Shown here: positions 1 through 14,400 of the stretch, piece after piece
Position numbering within the stretch: the stretch's first letter is position 1
How the letters are laid out: every line of letters begins with the position of its first letter
Source of the DNA: Patagioenas fasciata
Taxonomy: Eukaryota; Chordata; Aves; Columbiformes; Columbidae
NCBI RefSeq assembly: GCF_037038585.1
Contig: NC_092526.1
Coordinates: 35,973,501-36,037,500 of the forward strand
DNA length: 64,000 nucleotides
Direction: 5' to 3'
Program-made: the position numbers and the translations under genes
The notes under the pieces: generated by a model
Databases searched by the model: none
What the model was told of the DNA's origin: nothing
Seen by the model: the letters and a program-made list of their open reading frames with translations, nothing else

Positions 1-283
1 CACTGTACTCTCCAATGCCTGTGCTTAAAAGTCACTCCTGTGACTCTAAATACCGAGCCACAGAGCTAATGTAGCCCTTCCTCTGGCTACACTCCACCGA
101 GTAAAAACTGGTTTGTGGTCAGAAATCCAGGGAATACTTATCTGGAAAAAATAGTAAAAGTAAGCAACGTAGGAAGGGGTGAAAGAGAAACCAATCCTGT
201 CTGTGTACTCGAAGTTGCCCACACCATTTAAAAAATAAAAGAAAGAATAATAAGTATGTTAATTGGAGATAGTAAAATTTAGA

Positions 284-300
284 TTTTTTTTTTTTTTTTT
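284..300. repeat. Poly-T run (17 T)
   Basis: Seventeen consecutive T residues in an AT-rich context (A-rich on the minus strand). No SINE- or LINE-like body is visible on either side, so this reads as a simple homopolymer rather than a retroposon tail. Confidence 0.85.
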
Positions 301-1876
301 CCGAGGAAAGCTGTATCTCTAGAAAGGGTTTAGGTGGATCAGGAAAGCTCAGTGGGCAGGGGACACAGGAATGCCAAATGGCCTTGCAGTGCAACCTTCA
401 AAGGGAAAAACAGACAGGGGAAGTCAAAGTAATATATTTTTTATCTGAACCCACAACATTTGGACTGTAGTTTTCAAGCCTGGGCATCCAGAAATGTTAT
501 TTTTTCATTATAAAACAATGCAACATGCCTTTGTTATTTAAATAAACTACAAGTGGTATTTTTCAGAGCGGTCAGTGCAGACGTTTCCTCATTGCTGTGG
601 AGCTGCACTGGGAAGGTCTCCAGAGCATTGCATGTGCGTTATTTCCCAGATACACAACTGCATGTTGATTGTAGCCTTTTGTAAGATGTGCAGCAGATTG
701 AATTATCCAGCCCAGGACATATCTGTGTAACCATGCCAAACTCTGAGCCAGGACAAGTTTAGGAAGGGCCACGACCACAGTGCTGCTGTGACTGTCCCCA
801 TCAAGAAATGAAGGGACATACGGATGAGGCAGGAGTCCCTGGGAGGGCACCGGAGACTGATGCCCAGGCAGATGCCAGTGCTGCCTCCAGGCTGCTGGGT
901 CTGGAGAAGGTTGGAGAAAAACATGGACTGAGATTCACATATGGGCATCTTAGCATCTCTTCTCCTCTTAAGAGTTTCTGCACCCTCAATTTCTGCTTTG
1001 AACTGGATGTTCAAGAGCAACAGACACAAATTATTCCCCAAGGTGCCTTCACAAATAGTTTTGAACTGTGGATATGATGAGAAGAATGAAGTTCAAGTAC
1101 AGCCATGTAAAGTGCACGTAAAAGCCCCATCATCCCATCTGCCTCTCCAAGGAGAATGCAACTGAAAAAGGGTAAATGGCAACTCTGGAAAAAAACCTCA
1201 TTTCATGTGCTGTTTGCAAAGCCTGGCTAGCCTACAGCTTGGATAATTAGATTTCAGCTGTAGAGGCAAAATTCACAGAATAAATTATTAATCACAGATT
1301 GTTTGCCCAGTATCAAGTAAGAAAGAAGTGAGCATTCAAAAAGCCAGCAGCTTGACAACATTTTCACTGCATTACGAACAGATGAGGTGCAAGCAGAAGT
1401 ACCTGCAGCTCAAGGATATTCTCCCCATCACTCGCCCTGCAGCCTTGATCCCTGGGTGGAAATTGGGGTGGTGCGATGCCTCCTTCACATACAGCGTATT
1501 GCATACACTGTATGTTGTGTCAGAGCTAAGCAGAAAGAGCTGGGCTCTCTTGCCCACCACCATGTGCTTCCCAAGCACCTCCCCAAAAAAACCTACCCAG
1601 CACAACCCTGGAGAGGCTCAGTCTGTGCAAGAGGGGTCTAATCCCATTCTGGGGCTCCTGGCCCCTGCAGCTGGTTTGTGCCTTTAGTTACCACCATGCT
1701 TGCCCACAAAATGACCATCCCTTCTCTGAGCCTGGCTGGGCTTGTGGCTCCGAGATGTTCCCTGGCAAGGAGCACTGGGGTAATTTTGTGTGGGGCCCAC
1801 ACCCAGGATTACGGCTTTGAAAAAGGAGGAAACACAGGGAGCTTGGCTCAAAGGAAAACAATCATTACCTGAGCAG

Positions 1877-1890
1877 AAAAAAAAAAAAAA
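1877..1890. repeat. Poly-A run (14 A)
   Basis: Fourteen consecutive A residues with no recognisable retroposon body upstream. Confidence 0.85.
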
Positions 1891-3615
1891 GAGCCATTTC
1901 TTTCCCGGTAGAAGGTATCTGATAAAAGCCTGAGACCAGTGGTATTTATATTAGCAGATTTTACATCCTCCTTGTGTGTACTTGGACTGCAAGACATAAA
2001 TCAAAGCAGGGGTTCATTCCAAGAACAGTTTATTTTTATCTGAGAAGTATGTGCTAGCAAACCAGATACTGGTATGTTGATTCTGTTGGTTCGGTGTGAT
2101 TTGTAATACCTTCTATTGTTTTATAGTGTGTTTCACTCTGGAGTACCTAGTTTGTCCAGCTCATGGGTTTAGGTTTTATTGTTTTGTTTCATCTAATGTA
2201 TATTTTCTTATGGGTGGTTTTAGGTTTTAGTGGTTGGCTGCAGTGTCATAGCACTTTAATGCCAAGGAAGAACGTAAAACCATGAAAACAAATTCTAAAT
2301 GGGCTTGCAATCAAATGTATCTCCCTCTAAATTGATTTGTTTAAGGTGAAAAGTAAAGCAGCACAGAGTGCTTCCCAATATATCATTGCCCTTTAGCCGT
2401 GATGAATCCTCACCTGAGTTTGAGGACCAGCCTGCATCTCTAGAAGTGATGCATTGAGAGGCTGAGGTCCAGGATGGTACTTGCTGCATGGGAGATACAG
2501 CAGGTACCAGCAGGCTTTGGAGCCCTTGGTTGGCTGACACTGTGCATGAGATGCCATTAAAATTGTCAGCCTGAAATATTTGCTCACCAAAATGAAAGTC
2601 ACAGGAGGTGAAGGGATGTAGCAGACAGGAGATGGTGGGAAGCACTGTCCACTTCCAGCAAATCCTACCTTGCTGCTATTCTGAGCCAGTTAGGGGGCTT
2701 TCCTACAAAACAGCTGGGACTTTGGCCCACGTAGCCCTTTTATTCAGCTGCAGAATGTGGTGTGCCATCCAGAATCCCTTTGGTGCGTGTTGTACCCGCT
2801 GCTGGTGTCCCATCACAGACACCAGGATGGAGCCCACAGCCTGCCTGGCCATGTGGAAACCTCATCCTCACTGCCTCTCATGTTACTACACCAATGCCAG
2901 CCATCTAGTCTTACACCCCCGTCTCTTTTTGTTAGCAAACATGCTAAGCACCATCACCAGGAAAGGAACAGCCCTGAAAGCCATGCGGAAAAAGGCTGTA
3001 TTCACAGCTCTGCGCCCAGATTTGCTCAGCGTCTCCTTGACTCTTCCAAGGGAGCAGCACATTCCTGGAAGATTGTACCTAGAGTCCTTGCGAAGCTTTG
3101 CAGGGGGTGGGATTTTGGCGATTCTGCAAGGACACCCACTGTCACAGCTTTGCTTGGGCTCTGCTGTTGGTGAGGGTTTGTGCTCTGGCCATGGTAAGGA
3201 GAGTGTGCCCTGTGCTGGGCTGCTCATCAGTGCGATGCCTGCGGCTGGTGATTAAAGCAGGGAGAGAGAGGGAACGAAAAAAAATAAAAAAGGAAAAATC
3301 ACCTTCTTCAAGATTTATGAGAATATAAACTTGGGAGCTGAGATGTTCCTATCACCACTGATGAGGCCCAAGGGACAGCTTTGGCTTAATGCAGAGTCAG
3401 ATGTCTCTCTCGGTTACGAATTCAGAAGGTGATCTGGGGAGTTCAAAGTGAGATGTGCAAGTGCTTAAAGAGGAGCAGCGCACGAGCCTCAACACTGCCA
3501 ACTTTGATCTCAGTGTCTCATTTCTACAGCAGTACCCAAATCCTGTAAACCCCATGTGGACTCGGGGAGGGCAGTGGTTTTGGGAAGGGGTGGGTGAGTA
3601 GCAAGGTCTGAAGCC

Positions 3616-3665
3616 CACATCCCCAAAGGCTCATGGAGACCACATCTCCAAAGGCTCATGGAGAC
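3616..3665. repeat. Two-copy 25-bp tandem duplication
   Basis: Two head-to-tail 25-bp units, 3616-3640 and 3641-3665, differ at one base (CACATCCCCAAAGG versus CACATCTCCAAAGG at the start). The near identity suggests a fairly recent local duplication. It does not continue into a longer minisatellite. Confidence 0.9.
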
Positions 3666-4020
3666 CTACCACAGCAGCAAATGGGCTGAAGTGATGCCTG
3701 CCCCACTGAAGAGAGGTTTGCTCAGGTGACAAGTTTTGGACTGTGTCCTTTGGGGTTTTGAGCACCAAGTTCCCACTTTGTCCAGCTATGAGGAAAGCCA
3801 TGGGGATGTTATATCCTTCTTGCTCCCCCCTTTAATTCCAGCAGCCTATGGTGAGAGTCTCCATCAGGGAGGCCAGAAGGATCATGGCCCTGCTCTAAGA
3901 AACAACTCATTACCTAAGGAGAGCAAGGAAAAGCAATGCTTAGGGCTCTCCTGCCCAAGCACATCAGTGCCATGGCCAGGAGGACTCCACACCAAGGAGA
4001 GGGAGGCACCCCAGATCCTA

Positions 4021-4620
4021 ATATAGCTTAATAAAAAAATAAATGTAAAATAAATGTATGTCCAGGAAAAAAAAAAAAGAAAAAAAAGCCTTCAGGGGAA
4101 AGTTTTGAAAATGCAAAAATTAAAACATCCAACCTGAATAATCCGGATCCACTTTGGATCAGGACAGAGTGAGCAGGAGTTTCTGTAAGCTGCCACTGAC
4201 TTCCCATAAGAGGGGGACGAAGCAAAGAGAGCCTTAGCATTTCGGGTTTCGAACCCTCCACGGGAAACCCGTCCGCCCCTCGGAGTGATCCCCAACTTCA
4301 CTGATGAAACAGCCAAACAGCCACATACATTCCAGTTAAGGTAATCTCCTACCTTAATAATTCATGTCCTGCTTTCAGGAGAGCTTGAAGCTCAGAGGAA
4401 ATCTGAAAGCTGATATATACATTTCTATTAGCAGCACTGATCAGTGCCTACCTTTATAAAAAATAAAAATAAAAATCAGTGGAAGCATTTTTATTAAGCT
4501 ACAGGGTCAAATAATAGCTCCCTCCAAGCTACAGAAGTCACGTCTGGTTTATTTACACTTAATTTCTCCCTTTAAGTCACATAATAAAAGCATTATCTTG
4601 AAAAGAAGAGAAAGATCTTA
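4021..4620. other. A/T-rich non-coding stretch
   Basis: AATAAA-like and A-rich sequence at the start (A run interrupted by G at 4067-4087), then AT-rich DNA with several ATAAAA motifs. A 14-bp palindromic-looking segment at 4244-4257 resembles a tRNA B box but was rejected as a tRNA. No gene is seen. Confidence 0.55.
4067..4087. repeat. Interrupted poly-A run
   Basis: Twelve A, one G, then eight A. It follows an A/T-rich segment containing TAAATG repeats. There is no recognisable element attached. Confidence 0.8.
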
Positions 4621-7600
4621 AGATGAAAGGAGTTCTACATGACAAATATGCTTTTAACAGCCTGGCAAACCAGAGTGCCTCATAGAAAGGTTGTTCTCAA
4701 GGAGCTGTCCTTCAAGGGAAACATCTCCATAGATGGTTTGCATGCCCGCTTCCATATTGCCCATCATTATTACCATCATTATATTCTTTAATTGTCCTAA
4801 TTGCATTAGTGCCAGTGGATATTATTCCCATGGGGCCTTGTATCTGCTGAGACATTGCAGACTAACCCAGCAGGTCAGGTGGGAAGTGAGGAGGTAAGGA
4901 GAGGTGTGGGAGGACAGGATGGCATGGCCAGCACCAGCCAGGCACGTCCCATGGTCCTCCCTCTGTCCATGGGCTGTGAGAGGCTGGGCTTCACTGGAAA
5001 GTGATGATGCACTCAGAAATTTCAGCATGTATCTTAGGGCAAGGGCTGGCTGCCTTTTCCTACAACCATCTTTCCTCTCAAGCCTGTTCAGCAGAGCCCC
5101 TTCTCCCAGTGTGCCTCTCTACAGCATCCTCAGGCTTTGCTGGGGCTTCTGCATGCAGGTGTTTGCTCTGAGTAGCATCGCTCACCACAAACATGCCTGC
5201 ACAGTTGAGCACCCGTCTTCCCAGCCCTGGGACAGGCTGCCGCATGGGTACCACTTGCTCCTGCTGAGGACTGGAGACACGTGTACCCTGGTGTCTGTGG
5301 CCAGGGGCAGACTTTCTTGTCATGTTCAGTGTCTGAAGACCTATATGGACATGGGTTGCCTTTGAATCTCTAGTTCCTCCTGCCTCCAAGTACAAAGCCC
5401 TGCTTTACTGAGCCAAGCGAAAGCAGTGTGGTTAATAAAACAAAAAACGAAAGTACTTCCAATTGTAACCTATCATCTCCTCCTTCCCAGCAGAAAAGAT
5501 GCCTTTCAAAATATGTCTGAGGACACTCACCTAATTACAGCCTAGCATGCTGTTCAAATTAAGCAAAACCTAAAACCTGTAACAGGGTGGCTATAAAATG
5601 GCAGAGCTCATGGAGGTCCAGGGAGATACTCTGATCTATACCAGCTTGAGGTCTGACCCTTTACTATTCAAAGACTCACCCTTTGCTGTAAAAGGAGTCT
5701 CCTTAGCAATGCATGGTCCTGGGAGTCAAGCAGGCAAAGCACGTGTGCAAGCCAAGCACATGAAGAGCCACCACAAAGCCTCCAATACTGCAGCGTGTCC
5801 TCATTTGGTTGCATCCATGACCACCCATTTGCAGCCTTGCTAGGAGAAGCAGAGATATTATCAATCTAAATTAGTGCTGTGCTCTGCCTGAGTGAGTGCA
5901 TCTGCTCTCAGAGTCATTCTGAGCAACACCACCTTCAGAGATGTGTCCCAAGGAAGTCCTGCCCACGACAGCTGTTAGCTAATCTGCGCTTATACCAGAA
6001 GTCAAATCCCTCTCAAAAACTCGTGTCTTTAGTAGCCATTTCCTTCAAAACATGGGGATTCCCCATTGTCATAAACTCCATGAAGCTCATTTTGGATTTC
6101 AGCATCACTTTCCACTTCAGTGATGTTGTTTGGCACTGAGTTGGCTGAAAAAGCATTTAGCTGATTAGTTTGTGATTTACCTTCCGAGAGTGTCAACAGG
6201 TGTCCCTTCTTCTCCCTGATCCACTCACATGAATAGATGTCTCCTTTGTTAAAGATACACCTCTACAGACGAGAATGTGTTGGTTTTTCTCCTCTCAGCC
6301 AAGACACTCCTCTTCTTATTTTCTCACTGTACCCACCCCTTTCCTTTCTACACACCTTCTCCATTTTACAAGGAGTTCTGGTTTTCAGCAAGGTTTTGTA
6401 ATCCTTCATGAGCCTTGGCTGATTTAACACAATTCACAGAGGTGACTGAGAAATAGAGAAGAAAAAGTCCTGTAAGACGGATTCTAGGTGTTTCAGAAGC
6501 TGGTCTGAATACCCCGGAGATACAGACATGGTCTAACATACCCCTGGAGCTCTGGAGTCCATCCTTCAGGAATCAGAAACATCCCATGGGGCTATATACC
6601 ATGCAAAAGGACATATTTTATGAAACACATACAGACTACAACCATTGCAGCCATTGGAGTTCATGAGGACTCCTCTGATCTTCTTACAGGAGGTTTTCCC
6701 CGTCAAGATTCATCTCCAAGAGTCACTGCCTGAGGACCAATACCATGCCCCTACAAAAATCTCCAGAGCTCCCAGTCCCCAAGACCCTGATTATCATCTT
6801 CTAGCCCATGATTTCCAAGTCAACGTGATTCTGCTGAAGTACCACCTTGTGGTACTTGGATAATAGCAGCTAATTACAACAAAGGACTCAACGAATTTTA
6901 CGGTGTGGCTCTGACTCCCTGTCACATTCACAGTCATTTTACTTTTATTTCAGGCAGTATAGAATAATCCTGCAGTCAATTACTCCCACTTTCAGCCTTT
7001 GTGCACTGCTAGGTATTTCAGACAGTATGAAAGACACTCTTAAAATATTCTGAATGACTGCTCCAGGCTGTTGCAAGCAAACACTTAACCCAATGCATGG
7101 AAAAAAATATAGATCTCTCTTTTCAGTGAAGAAGTCAGTGGGCTGCATCTGTGATGAGGCAGTATCTTATTTTGCAAAGCACTACGACTGGAGCAGCAGC
7201 TCAGGCTCACTATCGAGTGGGCTCAGTATGATGGATTGATGCTGCTGGAGCAATATTTACTGGCACTGCAGAGTTCAAGGCTAGACTAAATTGGTCAAGT
7301 GAGGCTCCTTTTTAATTTCACCAAAAGGAAAGGCAGAAAAAGGAGCCAGGAAAGGAATAAATAGCTCAGAGGTGTGCAGGACCAGAGTCCTGTACAGGAC
7401 ACAGAATCCTGTAGCAATATCTCTAAGAAAACCTTGATTTTTATTTTTCCAAGTTTTCAACTATTAAATGTGCTTAATATTATTTTTACTTCCTCTCTCA
7501 GTGAAGGCAAGAAGACACACAAACCCCATATGGGACATGCAAGGAACAAACGCAGAAGCACAAATTCATTTTTTAGCAAAAGATGTGGCTTTAGCTGCTT

Positions 7601-8400
7601 GGTTTAGTACCTGCATTTCATCCAAGCTGCTAAGAGCCAGTAGAGGTGGTGTGGCCATCACTGTATAAGCCAACTAATCAGGACTGCAGTGAGCATCCCG
7701 GTCTTTTCTTTTGAAAGAAGGCAGAAAATTTCAGACACCTTTCCAACCGGACAGAAAATGTCTACTTTGAAATGTCTCTTACCATCACTTAAGAGAAAAT
7801 ACAGAAGTGTCAGCTCCACGATTGTGTGTGCAGACAACCTCTCGCACCATCAAAAAATTTCTGACTCCCACTCTGAGACACTATAAATAGCTGTGTGCAC
7901 AATTAGCAGGTTTCAGAGCAATCTACAGAAAATCATAATCCGCATAAAATCAATAGGATCAGCTTTCCCCGCTGTAACAGCAAAGGTCAGAGGGAGATCA
8001 AAGAGGCAGAAGATATGACCCATGGGACATGCTGTGGCAGCAGCTCTGCAGCCTGGCAATGCTCCAGGGTCCCCCCCGCTTCCCGGGATGACCCCAACGG
8101 CCGCAATGGGCTGTGGATGCAGAGCAACATCTCCCCAGCAGCACGCACCATCCCGCTGCATGGCAACACGTGTTTCTCGGGTTGAAAATGCATGGTATCA
8201 ACTGTGGCTGAGGTCCACTGCCCCAGCCATGTGTTTAATGTTTTACCCATGGCGGCAGTTTGACTGGAGTGAAGGCATTACGCACCTCTCCAGCTGGCTG
8301 CTGCCCTCCAGCTGGAATGACACAATCTGACAAGGAGTCTTCTGCTTTCTTACCTTTGTAGCATCCCACCAGCAGAAGCTGCAGCATCCAGGACATGGTG
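4621..8400. other. Non-coding stretch, nothing recognised
   Basis: Mixed-composition DNA without an open frame above 153 codons and without repeats I can name. A TATAAATAG string occurs at 7882-7890 but has no supporting promoter context. The 8000-8200 segment is GC-richer, with short overlapping frames on both strands. Confidence 0.55.
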
Positions 8401-11400
8401 CCCGCTGACAATCAGCACAGCCCAAGGTGTACACAGTCGGTGAGTGTCCAGCATGTCATTGTCTCAGAAATCACTGCTGGTTAGTGTGAGAAGCCTGTTT
8501 GAAAGATAATTAACTGTCCTCCTGGCTAGGACTTGCTTTTCCATAAGGAAAATCGACTTTCACAAGCCATTGTTTGCTTCACCTTTAAGACAGTTTGGGG
8601 ACTAAAAGCATCAATGAACTGAGTATTTATATTTAAGAGAGAGCAAAGCTTGACCATCAGCTGACAAAGTGCAGACAAAGTTCTCCAAGAAACACACATC
8701 TTACCTTCCTTTATTTTCTGTTGTTTCATTCAACCAGAAACTGTAGCATTGCAGTACTCATGAAAAATACCATGGGGGTGGTCGATGGCTTGGCAAGAGC
8801 AGTTCCGTGCTCTGCTGATGCCCTGTAAATTATCCCTGGCAGGTAGGGATACAATCTGCTGCATCTCATGGCTCAACACGAGTTTCCTTCTGTAGTTGTT
8901 CCAGTGATGAGCTATGTAGATTTAGCTCAGAAGAGCCTCAGGACTTCATGTGCTTTAAATTCCCTTCACAGTACTTTCTCTCTTGCGTCATTAGGTCATA
9001 AACTGGATGGTACAGGCAGCACGTGATCTTTGTTTCTCACTGTTGAAGATCACAAAGCATGATCTAATACCAACAGGCCCTCCCGGGTGGCAGACATGCC
9101 TGCTCACAGCGTGTTAACCGAAGCAAGTCTGGGCTTGCAGCTGGACCAGGCATTGGGGTAACACCAGAACACGTGTTATCAGTCCATGGGGTGAGGCAGC
9201 TCATTCCCACAGGCCACGTTATTTCTGTCACCTCCCTCAGATGTGCAGAGTGCGGCTTGCTCACTCTGCCATCACAGGCACTCGTGGTTCAGGGGGGTCA
9301 TCAGTATGTGAGAGACCAGTGGAGGTCCTCTTCTGCCTCTTGAATCTCCGCTTGGCTAGGACAGGGAGATGGAACCTCAAATCTTGAGCAGGAACGGAAG
9401 GGAAGCACTTAAGCAGCTTCATCAGTAGTCTGTCCAGCTTGCTAGCCAGTTTCAGGGTGTGTGCTGGTGTGCTCCAGGATGGAACTTCTTCCCAATGCTC
9501 TTGGCATCAGGTGTGGAGGTGGAAGGAACACAAGTGAGGACACCTCTGGGATGAAAGAGGATGGAGTTCAGCCCACGCTCTATTTGGAGTCCATCAGAGA
9601 CATCATTCTGTGCAAGAAAAAAAAAAGTGTATTTTCAAAAATATAAGTATTTCACAAATGCCATTTTCCCCCCTCTAGGATGGTTGCGATGGGCCTGCCC
9701 ACTGCATCAAGCAATTTAAACAGCTCATTGCATTTGGGGCCATGCAGGATCTCACCCTGCCAGTGCTTCCTTCCAGGCAGAATTTCCCTTTACAAATGTC
9801 ACAGAGGAAATTGTTTCCCCGAGAGCTTTATCGCTGATTTGACACAGAAAGCCTGGTATGTGCTTTTGCAGGGGGGATGCTTGTCATTGAATTGACTGTG
9901 GATCAGCTTGCAGAGGTGAAAGCTCAAAAGCAGGAAAACGAAAAACCAAAAAACTCCACCTAGCAAATACATCAGTACTGGATAATTTGCAAGGCAGGTG
10001 ATGATTCTTCAAGACCCTTTTTACAGTCTTGCAAGCAGCAGATGAGTGAACTGGCAAACCCCAGGTTTTTACAGCCCCAAAGGCCAAAACACTTTGCAGC
10101 CGCGACACCTCCGAGCATTTTGAAGGCAGCTGATGTTAGCACAAAGCTGTTCTGGACCAACGATCTGCTTAGGTCCTGTTGATAATTGTGTGCTTTATTT
10201 TGGTAGGAATGCTCTGTTTTTATGCTCCAATCACACTGTATTCACCCTCCTCTTTCTAAACCTTTAATCTTCCCACCCTTTCAAAGAGGCCACTTTCCAT
10301 CTAAGTATCCCCATCCCTTTCCAGCAAAAATATGTAAACCTAACAACTAATGAGCAATTTATGCATTAGAATGCTACAGTTGACTCTTCCTTACTTCATA
10401 ATTACTCACGACAAAAGGCATATTACCCATGTCCATTTTAAAGATGTTATTATCTCTATGTTTTTACTGCTTGGTGTGGTTTTTTTTAGATGAACAATAC
10501 AAGCTCAGTCTCATTTCTGACCTTGACATGCATGTCTCAGTCAAGCTTTGCATGAGAGAAGTGACCCGCAATCAGTGAGAGAAGATGCTTATTCCTTGAC
10601 CAGCGGGAATTATCAGGAGAGACCTGAGCCTTTGGTACTTGGAATAAATTGTCAAGCAGAAAATTGAATACAGAAATGCTCATGGAGTGCCTGGCTTTGT
10701 ATGACAGCAACCTTTCTTTTTCAGACAACAGTGAGGACCTTGCAGTTTGGGTTTTCTTTCATCGTTTTATGCATGTTTCTGATGTTATGATTGAACACAG
10801 CATTGCTGAGTGCTCTAAGAGCTGCTACTTTCAGGAGCTGATGGGAGGCTTTGGTTGATTTCAGACCATTAGGAGGTGCAGAGCTTTGTGATGGAAGGAT
10901 AGGAAGTGGAAAATTAGGTTGCCTTGCTTGTTTTTTGGGTTGACTGGTCATGGGAAGTCAACAGCAAACTCCCAAACACTCTTGTGTTGCGTCATGTGGT
11001 CTGTACTGTGAAAAGCAACATTGTAGAGAACTAAGGTAATAATGGGAGAGACTGGAGGCGGGTGCTCTGAATCCCAAAGCAGATGTGCTCAAGTGACCTT
11101 TCTGTGTTGCCTTACTTGGGCTGCTCGGTGCTTAAGCATGTTGGCAGAATGACAGCGTGCCCTGTTTAGATAACAACCTCTCCAAACCATAGAGAGAAGA
11201 TGTCAGTTTAAAAACCACTGAAGTGACTTTGGAGCCAAAGTCTGCCATCCGAAAACTTTCTAAACAACCAGCATTTGGGGACAGTTGACACAGCAGTGTG
11301 GGTCAGTTCTTCCAGAGATGAGGACTCATTGTATTCCCATTGATGCCATTAGGAATATCTAGGTGAGATTAAATAGATGTAATGGTCCCTGCTCACCAGT

Positions 11401-14400
11401 GTGTCCTCCTACAGATCCTGTGGCAGATCCTGCATGGGAAAGGTGTACCTGTACAAAGGAGGACCTCTTCATCTTCACATCATAGCTCCTGGTGCCAGTG
11501 CTTCAGGTCTTTGCAGGTGTGGGCAGCCACCAGTGTGTCTGTTGATTCCTGTGTTCAAGGTCACCCACACAGCCGCGTGGACTCACAGAAATGTAACAGG
11601 AGCCAAATTTTGGTGAAATGGCCCCACGCTTCAGCTTCTACCACAGACCTCCACCGTGAGGAAGCCTCTCCAGACACTAGCACATGTTTCACTGATGGAA
11701 AGCCATTGACAGAAAGCAGAGAATCACACAGTCCTCTCTAAGGATCTCATCTGCGGGGGAAAATACAAGGAGCACATGTTCTCCCTCATTAGGCTCCAGC
11801 ACAAATTCCCCCCAGGTAGCTGCTGTAGTCTCAGATGAGATGCTATTCCTCACCCATTCAGTGTCTCCTCCTCCTGCGGCATTTTCCTTAAACATACCCC
11901 AAAAGCCAGGTTGCAGCTGTAGGAGCCAGCTATATGTTTGCCACAGACCAGGGAAAGTCATAGCTACTGCAGCTAAGTCTGGGCCTGGTGCTCTACAGTT
12001 GTCTGGAGGTTTAAAGTAAATGATTATTTCCTTTTCAGCCCGAGGCAGAAATGTGTTAACATGCACAGCAGTGGGAATGTCTCTGATGGCCCCTTTCCAG
12101 CCTTGTTTTGAGAGCATCTACAGGTAAGCAACTCTGTGTCCCCTTGCTGAGGGATGACAGAGTATTTCAGATCATGACTGCAATTTATATATCAGAAAAA
12201 GAAGGAGAATTGTGCTCTGCATGTCTGGTCCTATGCTCCTGGATGCCAGACTGGAAACATCCATGACAACACAAAAGAAACACGGCAGCAAACACGTACG
12301 TGCTCTATTGAGTACTGCACAGAATAGGAAAACACAAAGTGAAAATGTGATACTACGGTAACACTTTTTACCCTGGAAAAGTACCCAGGGCGTGTGTTGC
12401 AGTGGTAGACATACATGGCTATGCAATGCACTGGGGTAGCTTCACCAGCAGCTCAAGGGGCACCATCTCTGGTCCTAAAATTCAGCAGGTGTTTTTCCAC
12501 ACAGAGCAATATGTGACACGGGAAGTAAGAAACATTCTCCCATTAACCCTGAAGAAAGCATCCAGGTGGATGGCATGGAAAGGCTCATGTAGGAACACCA
12601 GCCAGATACCTGGGGAAGCTCTTCTGCCACACATCAGAGCTGGAGCAAGCAGAAGTGTTTGGGAATTCATTCACTGGCAACCGCAGAAAGGTGGGACCTG
12701 CCATAAACTTTGCCAGAACACAGCTGGTTTGATTCCTGCAATCTCATGATCTCCAGATTCCAGCCCTAGGCATGACCTGCTGCAGCACTGTCTGTGTTTT
12801 CCTGCTCAACACAGAGCCTAACAGGGCTTTCAGTGCTTCTTTCCTCCAACCAAGGAGAAATCAAGGGGCTTCTGACACTGGACTAGAGCAGCAACCTTGC
12901 AAAAGAGACGAGTCTGTGACCATTTCTGGAGAAGGCAGAAACAAATTATCAGGTAGGATTTTTCAGCAGGATTTCTAGATTCGGTACCTTTGCGATTATG
13001 GTGAAGCTAATTCCACAAGATGTCATGGAGAGGACTCTGGATAGACAACCCTTCCACCAGCCAACCTGTCCCCAGCATCACTGCAAGGGTGATGCTTAGA
13101 CTCACCCGGGGCACCTGACATGAAGAGCAAAGCTTGCTTTCTCATCCTTGCAAAATGAGCGTTGTGACCTAGGTGTCTCTCAGGGTTGGAGCAATGATTC
13201 AACAAGTCAAAGAGGGGCTGGGGAGCAGGAAAGAGGCAGGGAAGATGTGCTGTCCCCCCCAGGGCTGGCAGGCAAACTGGGAAAACCTGTGAGGAGAGCA
13301 GCCTGGAGGAACCCCGGTGTGCATCTTCAGCTTACACACTGCAGTGGCACAAAGAGCTCGGCTTGCTGTGGCATGCCAGCATGCTGCTGACCCTGAGGGA
13401 AGAAGAGGCTTTAAACACAAGGTTAGCAGAGTCAGACCTCAGGCTCAATATGCTAACAGATGGAAGACAAGCTGGGTTGTGAGAGACATTGCATGCAGCA
13501 TAGCTGTACCCTTCCCTAGCTATTAAAACAGGATGGCTTCAGTGGCCATCTCCACAGTGAAGACAGTAAGATGGGGAGCTTATATGTGTTACAGCCTGGG
13601 ATGTGTTGTGCATTGACTATCAGCCTGAAGCAGCAGTGGGTCTACTTGTATGCTGTATGGTAGAAAGCACAGTAGCACTGACAATAAGTCTTAAAGAGCG
13701 ATGCCTGGGAAGAAGGCATGAGGGAGCAGAAAAAGGAAAACACAATGAGATACGGTGCCAGCCTAGAGATGAACCAGTCCTTTGCATGCAGCAGCAGCTA
13801 GAGGGGCTATGCACAGGGAAGCCAGCTGACCACCAAAACCCAGCAGTATAGAAATGCCAAAAACTTCACAAGGAGCCACACCATGTGTTGCCTCAACATA
13901 CCTCCCTACCCACACACAGACAGATTGCATGCAGTTGTGTTGTCCATCTGCTATGTTCAGGAGCACCTTTACAGAGGTAGCGGGATGCCTCCAACTTTCC
14001 TGCCACAATTTCACTCTTCAGCTCCATACAGGAATTTTCCATAACCCTGTGATGCTTAATGGGAGAGCTGTTCACTTCCAAGCTGTACAGACAGCAGACT
14101 GTAACCCCATCAGTTTGCAATGTCTTATTAAACCCAATGAGCCTTAGAAGAGAGTGGGAAGAACCTGGTGAGAAAACAATTCTGTTGCTGCATTGTTTGG
14201 CTCAGTTTTTGAGGGAGGGCTCAACAGCTGGGTGGGAGATTGAGCAGATCTCCTACAATACTCCCCATCCCTCCCTCTTTCCCTGGTAAACACAAGGGCA
14301 GAGCTTCTGCTGCAGGTTGCAGCCACGAAGGGTCCCCCCAGACAACCAGAGACTGCTGACTTGATTACAATCCTCTGCTCTTTCAGACCACTCTGGATTT

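Larger units (their letters stand above)
1..4020. other. Non-coding stretch, mixed composition
   Basis: No exon is recognised. The longest open frame is 215 codons on the plus strand at 2608-3255; its predicted product is rich in Cys, Trp and His and has no domain I know, and other frames are open across it, so I treat it as chance. T and A runs at 284-300 and 1877-1890 and a 25-bp duplication at 3616-3665 are listed separately. The 2040-2260 segment is T/G-rich but carries no repeat I can name. Confidence 0.6.

Noticed and set aside
4244-4257. B-box-like GGTTCGAAACC on the minus strand, suggesting a tRNA gene
   Set aside because: The flanking bases do not form a proper T stem, and no A box, anticodon arm or acceptor stem could be paired. 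It is a palindromic coincidence.
7882-7890. TATAAATAG as a TATA box
   Set aside because: No downstream frame, CpG rise or initiator context accompanies it; such words are expected in AT-rich DNA.
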